DNA from: QWPN01 sp044360305
GTDB lineage: Bacteria > Planctomycetota > Planctomycetia > Pirellulales > UBA1268
Length of the DNA: 22,506 bases
Assembly (NCBI GenBank): GCA_044360305.1
Contig: JBIKKQ010000039.1
Span: forward strand, 1-22,506
Direction: 5' to 3'
In this document: positions 17,720 to 22,506 of the stretch, one piece after another
How positions within the stretch are numbered: position 1 is the stretch's first letter
Layout: each line of letters opens with the position of its first letter
Position numbers and translations under genes: made by a program
Notes under the pieces: generated by a model
Seen by the model: only the letters and a program-made list of their open reading frames with translations
What the model was told of the DNA's origin: nothing
The model's database searches: none

Positions 17720-17750
17720 GCGAAATCGGGCCATGGATGGCCGATTTCGC
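17720..17750 (-). terminator. hairpin immediately downstream of dnaK
   Basis: GCGAAATCGG (17720-17729) and CCGATTTCGC (17741-17750) form a perfect 10-bp stem beginning one base after the dnaK stop codon. The following bases on the minus strand are TTAGTC, not a run of U, so it is a weak intrinsic terminator or an mRNA 3'-end stabiliser. Confidence 0.5.
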
Positions 17751-17751
17751 G

Positions 17752-19659
17752 CTATGACTTCACCTCGAACTCGGCATCGATCGTGTCGTCCGGCCCCTTG
17801 TCGCCGGTCCCGGCGGTGCCCTCCGGGGCGGCCCCCCGGCCTGCCGCCGTGGACTCGTAGAGCACCTTCGACAGCGCGTGGACGGCCTGCTCGAGGGCGC
17901 CGTGGGCGGAGTTGATCGCGTCCACGTCCTCCCCCTTGGCGGTCTCGCGGGCCTTGGCGACGGCCGCCTCCAGCGGCGCCTTGTCGGAGGCCGACAGCTT
18001 GGCCTCGTTCTCCTTGATCAGCTTCTCCGTCTGGAAGCAGAGCGCCTCCGCCTTGTTGCGGGCCTCGGCCAGCCGGTACTTCCGCTTGTCATCCTCGGCA
18101 TGGCTCTCGGCGTCCTTCCGCATGCGCTCGATCTCGGACTCGTTCAGGCCGCTCGACTGCTCGATGCTCACCGTCTGCTCCTTGTTGGAGCCGAGGTCCT
18201 TGGCACTCACCTTGAGGATGCCGTTGGCGTCGATGTCGAACTTGACCTCGATCTGCGGCGTGCCCCGGGGCGCGGACGGGATGCCCTCCAGGTTGAACTG
18301 GCCGAGGAGCCGGTTGTCGCGGGCCATCGGCCGCTCCCCCTGGAACACGCTCACCGTGACCGCGGTCTGGTTGTCGGCCGCCGTGCTGAACACCTGCTTC
18401 CGCTCCGTCGGCACGGTCGTGTTCCGCTCGACGAGCTTGGTGAAGATGCCCCCCTCGGTCTCGATGCCCAAGCTGAGCGGCGTGACGTCGAGCAGGAGGA
18501 CGTCCTGGACGTCGCCGCCGAGCACGCCCCCCTGGATGGCGGCGCCGAGCGCCACCACCTCGTCGGGATTGACGCCCTTGTGCGGCTCCTTGCCGAACAG
18601 CTTCTTGACGAGTTCCTGGACCTTCGGAATCCGGGTCGAACCGCCGACCAGGACGACCTCGTCGATGTCCTTGGGGTCGAGTTTGGCGTCCTTGAGCGCC
18701 TGGACCACCGGCCCCCGGCAGCGCTCGATCAGCGGATCGCACATCTGCTCGAACTGCGCCCGGCTGATCGTCATCTGCAGGTGCTTCGGCCCGGAGGCGT
18801 CGGCCGTGATGAACGGCAGGTTGATGTCGGTGCTCTGGGCCGAGCTCAGCTCCTTCTTGGCCTTCTCACAGGCCTCCTGGAGCCGCTGCAAGGCCATGGT
18901 GTCCTTCCGCAGGTCGATCCCCTGCTCCTTCTTGAACTGCTCCGCCACGTGGTTGATCAGCGTCTGGTCGAAGTCGTCGCCGCCGAGGTGCGTGTCGCCG
19001 TTGGTGCTGATGACCCGGAACACGCCGTCGGCGACCTCCAGCACGGAGACGTCGAACGTGCCGCCGCCGAGGTCGAAGACCACGATCTTTTCCTGGGCCT
19101 TCTTCTCCAGGCCGTAGGCCAGGGCGGCCGCCGTCGGCTCGTTGATGATCCGCATCACCTCGAGCCCCGCGATCTGGCCGGCGTCCTTGGTGGCCTGCCG
19201 CTGGGCGTCGTTGAAGTAGGCCGGGACGGTGATCACCGCCTTGTTGACCTTGTGCCCGAGGTACGACTCGGCGGACTCCTTGAGGGCCCGGAGCACCTTC
19301 GCCGACACCTCCGGCGGCGTGAACTCCTTGTCGCCCGCCTTGACCTTGACGTAGTCCTCGGGGCCGCCGACGACCTCGTACGGGACCATCTTCTCCTCGC
19401 CCGCGACCTCGTTGTGCCGCCGGCCCATGAACCGCTTGATCGAGTAGATCGTCCGCTTCGGGTTGGTGACCGCCTGCCGGCGGGCGATGTCGCCGACGAG
19501 CGTCTCCCCCTTGTCGTTGAAGGCCACCACGCTCGGCGTGAGGCGATTGCCCTCCTTGTTCGCGATCACCTTCGGCTCCTTGCCTTCCATCACCGCGACC
19601 ACCGAGTTGGTGGTGCCGAGATCGATGCCGATGATCTTTTCGCCCTGCTTCGTCGCCAT
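17752..19659 (-). CDS. dnaK: Molecular chaperone DnaK (Hsp70)
   Basis: 635-aa Hsp70, a typical bacterial length. The N-terminal ATPase domain begins MATKQGEKIIGIDLGTTNS and carries VINEPTAAALAYG-type (IINEPTAAALAYG), VFDLGGGTFDVSVLE and VVLVGGSTRIPKVQ signatures. The substrate-binding domain starts after the linker DVLLLDVTPLSLGIET, and the C-terminus ends in the conserved acidic tail DTIDAEFEVKS. It folds proteins with DnaJ and GrpE (not in this window) and feeds ClpB, encoded downstream. The ATG at 19659 is chosen because MATKQ is the normal N-terminus and GAGGG lies 9 nt upstream; the frame extends back to 19707 without support. A sigma54-like promoter is found 80 nt upstream, and no CIRCE inverted repeat was seen. 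Confidence 0.98.
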   Translation of the reverse strand: MATKQGEKIIGIDLGTTNSVVAVMEGKEPKVIANKEGNRLTPSVVAFNDKGETLVGDIARRQAVTNPKRTIYSIKRFMGRRHNEVAGEEKMVPYEVVGGPEDYVKVKAGDKEFTPPEVSAKVLRALKESAESYLGHKVNKAVITVPAYFNDAQRQATKDAGQIAGLEVMRIINEPTAAALAYGLEKKAQEKIVVFDLGGGTFDVSVLEVADGVFRVISTNGDTHLGGDDFDQTLINHVAEQFKKEQGIDLRKDTMALQRLQEACEKAKKELSSAQSTDINLPFITADASGPKHLQMTISRAQFEQMCDPLIERCRGPVVQALKDAKLDPKDIDEVVLVGGSTRIPKVQELVKKLFGKEPHKGVNPDEVVALGAAIQGGVLGGDVQDVLLLDVTPLSLGIETEGGIFTKLVERNTTVPTERKQVFSTAADNQTAVTVSVFQGERPMARDNRLLGQFNLEGIPSAPRGTPQIEVKFDIDANGILKVSAKDLGSNKEQTVSIEQSSGLNESEIERMRKDAESHAEDDKRKYRLAEARNKAEALCFQTEKLIKENEAKLSASDKAPLEAAVAKARETAKGEDVDAINSAHGALEQAVHALSKVLYESTAAGRGAAPEGTAGTGDKGPDDTIDAEFEVKS

Positions 19660-19738
19660 GGTCGTGCTGCCCTCGTGCTGGAGTGTGGCCGCGGGGCCGG
19701 CGCACATTTGGCCGTGAATCCCGCTGCGACTCCCGAAT

Positions 19739-19752
19739 GCAAAGGCCGTGCC
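19739..19752 (-). promoter_or_regulatory. sigma54-like -24/-12 promoter facing dnaK
   Basis: On the minus strand GGCACG-GCCT-TTGCA matches the sigma54 consensus TGGCACG-N4-TTGCW in all listed positions except the first T, which is C. The invariant GG (19752-19751) and GC (19740-19739) have the correct 10-nt gap. Transcription would begin near 19727, giving a leader of about 68 nt. No sigma70 -10 was found for dnaK. Confidence 0.5.
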
Positions 19753-19757
19753 GGTGC

Positions 19758-19776
19758 CCCGGGCGGGCCGCCCGGG
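19758..19776. promoter_or_regulatory. perfect 19-bp inverted repeat between dnaK and pheA
   Basis: CCCGGGCGG-G-CCGCCCGGG is perfectly symmetrical around 19767. It lies 5 bp upstream of the sigma54-like dnaK element and 16 bp before the pheA -35-like sequence. It is a good candidate for a binding site serving one or both divergent genes; the bound protein is unknown. Confidence 0.45.
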
Positions 19777-19792
19777 TTCGCGTCCGGCCGGG

Positions 19793-19820
19793 TTTACGCC
19801 GCAGTTCCCCGGAGTACAGT
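19793..19820 (+). promoter_or_regulatory. putative sigma70-type promoter of pheA
   Basis: TTTACG (19793-19798), a 16-nt spacer, and TACAGT (19815-19820). The leader to the ATG at 19893 would be about 65 nt. No Phe-rich leader peptide or attenuator was seen. Confidence 0.5.
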
Positions 19821-19892
19821 TGTGGCAGCGGTTCCCCGACCCCGTTTCACCCCGTCCAAGGCGGCTGCCATTTTGGCCGACCGCAGAGGAAA

Positions 19893-21017
19893 ATGGCCAA
19901 AACCCCCCGCGAAAAACAGCCGTCCCCGGAACCCGCCGGCCGCCCGGCAGGCCTGGCGGCGCTGCGGCAGCAGATCGATCGCATCGACCGCGAGCTCGTC
20001 TCGCTGGCCAACCAGCGGGCCGAAGTGGCCCGCGAGATCGGCCACCTCAAGAAATCGTCGGGGCAGGAGACCTATGATCCCGCCCGCGAGGAGATGGTGC
20101 TCGAACGGGTCGTCTCCTGCAACAAAGGCCCGCTCTCCAACGACAGCCTGAAGGCGATCTGGCGGGAGTTGATCTCGGGCTCGCGAGCGATCGAGCAGCA
20201 CCTGCGTGTCGCCCATCTCGGCCCGGCCTGGACCTACAGCCATCTCGCCGCCCTGCACCGCTTCGGCAGTGCGGTCGATTTCGTCCCCGTGGCCAGCATC
20301 TCCGCCGCCTTCGAGGAGGTGCATGCCGGCCACTCGCACTACGGCGTCGTGCCGCTGGAGAACTCGACCGACGGCCGAATCGCCGACACGCTCGACAACC
20401 TCGCCCGGCTGCCGGTGAAGATCTGCGCCGAGGTGCCGCTGCGGATCCACCACAACCTGCTCGCCGCCTGCGACCGGTCCGCGATCGAGGAGGTCTACAG
20501 CCGGCCCCAGGCGCTGTCGCAGTGCCGCAACTGGCTGGCCCGCCACCTCCCCTCCGCCCGCCTCGTCGAGGTGACGAGCACCAGCCTGGCCGCCGAGACG
20601 GCCGCCAGAAAACCCCACGCCGCGGCGATCGCCAGCCGGCAGGCGGGCGTGCACCACGGCCTCTCCGTGCTCGCCGAAAACATCGAGGACGTCGCGGGCA
20701 ACACCACCCGGTTCGCGGTCATCGGCCACGCCGACGCCGCCCGCACGGGCCGCGACAAGACGGCGATCATGTTCGAGATCGAGCACCGTCCCGGCGGCCT
20801 CGCCGATGCCCTGACGATCCCCAAGCGGCAGCGGCTGAACCTCACCTGGATCGAGTCGTTCCCGCTCGCGGGCGAGGAACGGGGCTATGTATTCTTCGTG
20901 GAATTCGAGGGGCACCGGGAGGACCTCCGCGTCCGCCGGGCGATCGCCGCCCTGGAGAAGCGTTGCAAGCGGGTGGTGATCCTCGGCTCCTACGCCGCGG
21001 CGGCGGCGGTCGGGTAG
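19893..21017 (+). CDS. pheA: Bifunctional chorismate mutase/prephenate dehydratase (P-protein)
   Basis: 374-aa enzyme converting chorismate to prephenate and on to phenylpyruvate for phenylalanine synthesis. An AroQ-type chorismate mutase domain (about 20-105: LRQQIDRIDRELVSLANQRA, EIGHLKK) is followed by the prephenate dehydratase domain (LGPAWTYSHLAA, VVPLENSTDG at about 152-161, SRPQALSQC, and catalytic Thr-Arg-Phe at 272-274 in NTTRFAVIG). A C-terminal ACT domain senses Phe. Two changes stand out: the usual GPxGTYS motif reads GPAWTYS, and the ACT ESRP motif reads ESFP (321-324), so feedback control may differ. The ATG at 19893 has AGAGGA closely upstream and fits the promoter; the frame is open further up without a start signal. 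Confidence 0.93.
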   Translation: MAKTPREKQPSPEPAGRPAGLAALRQQIDRIDRELVSLANQRAEVAREIGHLKKSSGQETYDPAREEMVLERVVSCNKGPLSNDSLKAIWRELISGSRAIEQHLRVAHLGPAWTYSHLAALHRFGSAVDFVPVASISAAFEEVHAGHSHYGVVPLENSTDGRIADTLDNLARLPVKICAEVPLRIHHNLLAACDRSAIEEVYSRPQALSQCRNWLARHLPSARLVEVTSTSLAAETAARKPHAAAIASRQAGVHHGLSVLAENIEDVAGNTTRFAVIGHADAARTGRDKTAIMFEIEHRPGGLADALTIPKRQRLNLTWIESFPLAGEERGYVFFVEFEGHREDLRVRRAIAALEKRCKRVVILGSYAAAAAVG

Positions 21018-21022
21018 GCCCA

Positions 21023-21056
21023 GCCGCGGTCGGGAACCCGGCCGGCTTTCCGCGGC
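21023..21056 (+). terminator. hairpin downstream of pheA
   Basis: GCCGCGG (21023-21029) pairs with CCGCGGC (21050-21056), with an inner CGGG/CCCG stem (21031-21040). It lies five bases after the pheA stop and has no U-tract. It may be a weak terminator before the tpiA promoter. Confidence 0.35.
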
Positions 21057-21075
21057 ACGCGTGCCCCCGTATGAT
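21054..21075 (+). promoter_or_regulatory. putative tpiA promoter with an overlapping palindrome
   Basis: TATGAT (21070-21075) lies 31 nt before the ATG. The perfect 12-bp palindrome GGCACGCGTGCC (21054-21065) sits in the -35/-10 spacer region, where a bound protein would block RNA polymerase. No clear -35. Confidence 0.4.
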
Positions 21076-21106
21076 CCGCGTCCCAACCCCAGCGCAGGAG
21101 TCCGCA

Positions 21107-21877
21107 ATGCCCCGCACGAAGATCGTGGCCGGCAACTGGAAGATGAACCTCGACCGGGCCCAGGCCAGAGCGCTTGCCACCGCGGTCGTCGCCCGTCAGG
21201 CCGCGGCTGGCTCCGCCGAACTCGTGCTCTGTCCGCCGTCCGTCTACATCGAGTCGGTCGTGGCGGCGGTCGGGCCCGGCGGGACGGTCGCGGTCGGCGG
21301 TCAGAACATGCACGACAAGGCCGCGGGGGCGTTCACCGGGGAGGTGGCCCCGGCAATGCTCGTCGATCTCGGCTGCCGCCACGTGATCCTCGGCCACTCC
21401 GAGCGGCGTACGCTGTTCGGCGAGACCGACGCGCAGGTCAACGCCAAGTGCCGCACCGCGCTGGCGGCCGGCCTGACACCGATCGTCTGCGTCGGCGAGA
21501 CGCTCGAGGAGCGCGAGGCGGGCCGGACGGCGGCCGTGGTCACGACGCAGGTGCGTGGCTCGCTCGGCGGTCTCTCCGCGGCCGATCTGGAAAAGGTCGT
21601 GATCGCCTACGAGCCGGTGTGGGCGATCGGGACCGGCAAGGTGGCCACGCCGGAACAGGCGCAGGAGGTCCACGCCCTCGTCCGCGGGCTCGTCGCCGAC
21701 CTGGCATCCCCCGCCGTCGCCGCCCGGGTACGGATCCAGTACGGCGGGAGCGTGAAGCCCGACAACGCCGCCGAACTCGCCGCCCAGCCCGACATCGACG
21801 GCGCGCTGGTCGGGGGCGCGAGCCTGAAGGCGGACGACTTCCTCGCCATCGCGGCGGCGTTCGGCGCCGGGGCCTGA
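21107..21877 (+). CDS. tpiA: Triose-phosphate isomerase
   Basis: 256-aa TIM-barrel enzyme interconverting dihydroxyacetone phosphate and glyceraldehyde 3-phosphate in glycolysis and gluconeogenesis. The active-site residues are present: Asn10 and Lys12 in AGNWKMN, His97 in VILGHSERR, and Glu169 in AYEPVWAIGTGK. The phosphate-binding loop 6 and YGGSVKP follow. Full family length, cytoplasmic. AGGAG lies 6 nt before the ATG at 21107; an ATG at 21071 in the same frame overlaps the -10 and is rejected. It is followed by secG 92 nt downstream in the same direction. Confidence 0.97.
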   Translation: MPRTKIVAGNWKMNLDRAQARALATAVVARQAAAGSAELVLCPPSVYIESVVAAVGPGGTVAVGGQNMHDKAAGAFTGEVAPAMLVDLGCRHVILGHSERRTLFGETDAQVNAKCRTALAAGLTPIVCVGETLEEREAGRTAAVVTTQVRGSLGGLSAADLEKVVIAYEPVWAIGTGKVATPEQAQEVHALVRGLVADLASPAVAARVRIQYGGSVKPDNAAELAAQPDIDGALVGGASLKADDFLAIAAAFGAGA

Positions 21878-21911
21878 GCCGGCCGGGGTAGGACGTTGGC
21901 CGTCCGTCGGG

Positions 21912-21917
21912 TATTCT
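21912..21917 (+). promoter_or_regulatory. possible -10 element of secG
   Basis: TATTCT lies 52 nt before the secG ATG. No -35 match. A 9-bp direct repeat GCCGTCCGT (21899-21907 and 21939-21947) brackets it. Confidence 0.3.
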
Positions 21918-21969
21918 CTCGCCGATTGCAGACCTGTAGCCGTCCGTTCGCGGAGCCCCGAGACGCCCC

Positions 21970-22443
21970 ATGTCCACCCTGATTCGTTTCCTGCTCGGTT
22001 TTTCCCTCGTCCTCACCTCGCTGTTCCTGATCCTGCTCGTCCTCATCCAACGCGGCCGCGGCGGCGGACTCGCCGGGGCGTTCGGTGGCGCGGGCGGGCA
22101 GAGCGCCTTCGGCACGAAGGCGGGCGACGTGTTCACGCGGATCACGGTCGGCGTCGCCGGATTTTGGATCCTGCTCTGCATCCTGACGATCAACGTGCTC
22201 GGCAAGCCGCAGTCGCTCCTCGCGCCCGGGCTTGGCGGTGCGGCCCCGCCGCCGGGACCTGCGCAGCCAGCCGCGGTGCCCCCGGCCGCGACGACGCCCG
22301 ATGGCAGCGCGCCTGCCGGGCCGGAAATCACGCCCGTCGCGCCCGAGACCAAGCCGGCCACGCCCGAGACGAAGCCAGCCGACGAGAAGCCCGCCGCGGC
22401 ATCGGAAGCCACGCCGGCTGCGGAGCCCGGGGCCGCGAAGTGA
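21970..22443 (+). CDS. secG: Preprotein translocase subunit SecG
   Basis: 157-aa inner-membrane component of the SecYEG channel. Two membrane segments (about 5-26, FLLGFSLVLTSLFLILLVLI, and about 59-77, VGVAGFWILLCILTINVL) flank the conserved cytosolic loop QRGRGGGLAGAFGGAGGQSA with FGTKAGD. This matches SecG layout. Bacterial SecG is often about 75-110 aa; here about 75 extra residues rich in Pro, Ala, Glu and Lys follow (repeated PETKPA units), probably a disordered tail. The Shine-Dalgarno sequence is weak (GGAG 14 nt upstream). The next gene starts 13 nt later, so it is probably in the same operon. Confidence 0.88.
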   Translation: MSTLIRFLLGFSLVLTSLFLILLVLIQRGRGGGLAGAFGGAGGQSAFGTKAGDVFTRITVGVAGFWILLCILTINVLGKPQSLLAPGLGGAAPPPGPAQPAAVPPAATTPDGSAPAGPEITPVAPETKPATPETKPADEKPAAASEATPAAEPGAAK

Positions 22444-22456
22444 CCGGAGCCCGTTC

Positions 22457-22506
22457 ATGGAGAGCATGACGGGCTGCGGCGACGCGACGGTCACCGACGG
22501 CGCGAG
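22457..22506 (+). CDS. 5' end of a YicC-like gene (partial)
   Basis: Only the first 16 codons are present. They read MESMTGCGDATVTDGA, which resembles the conserved YicC/YloC family start (xSMTGFGxA). GGAG (22445-22448) lies 8 nt upstream and the gene starts 13 nt after secG. YicC-family proteins are endoribonucleases or adaptors in RNA turnover; the gene is cut by the window edge, so nothing more can be checked. Confidence 0.65.
   Translation, partial: MESMTGCGDATVTDGA

Noticed and set aside
17517..19892. CIRCE (HrcA) operators near dnaK or clpB
   Set aside because: No TTAGCACTC-N9-GAGTGCTAA-like repeat was found on either strand in the intergenic regions.

Overview
This window looks like chromosomal DNA of a high-GC planctomycete, probably of the Pirellulales. 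The lineage call rests on gene content: planctomycete-type cytochrome c proteins (PSCyt1/DUF1587/DUF1592/DUF1588/DUF1585), their Tat-exported DUF1552 partners, a small basic DUF6800-like protein, and a prephenate dehydratase with an unusual ACT motif. Nothing indicates a plasmid, phage or insertion sequence. No stretch over 300 bases lacks a gene or RNA.

Left part (1-13174): a divergent gene fragment lies at the left edge. Next comes an exported-protein cluster on the plus strand, made of two paralogous pairs of di-c-type cytochrome (DUF1592 class) plus DUF1552 protein: 265-3534 with 3568-4872, and 4965-7340 with 7364-8683. The second pair runs into a large secreted protein (8727-11378) whose two related domains flank a LamG/concanavalin-like domain. 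An enolase-superfamily sugar-acid dehydratase-like gene with its own promoter (11466-12671) and a half-size EamA membrane protein (12737-13174) follow. A reasonable inference is that the left part handles an extracellular carbohydrate or sugar acid with periplasmic electron transfer; the substrate cannot be read from the sequence.

Middle (13175-14870): small lineage-specific genes. These are a secreted Gly/Tyr/Phe-rich repeat protein, a very acidic 101-aa protein on the minus strand whose Shine-Dalgarno sequence lies in a small hairpin, tRNA-Ser(UGA) on the minus strand with a perfect hairpin abutting its 5' end, and the DUF6800-like gene behind the best sigma70-type promoter in the window.

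Right part (14871-22506): housekeeping genes. clpB and dnaK are on the minus strand; dnaK is divergent from pheA (P-protein), followed by tpiA, secG and the first codons of a yicC-like gene. The dnaK-pheA region carries a sigma54-like -24/-12 element facing dnaK and a perfect 19-bp inverted repeat. The dnaK-clpB gap holds a series of hairpins and no recognisable sigma70 or CIRCE element.

Many promoters share a TACNNT/TANNNT -10 hexamer. In three of them it sits exactly 31 nt before the ATG, which also helps choose start codons.
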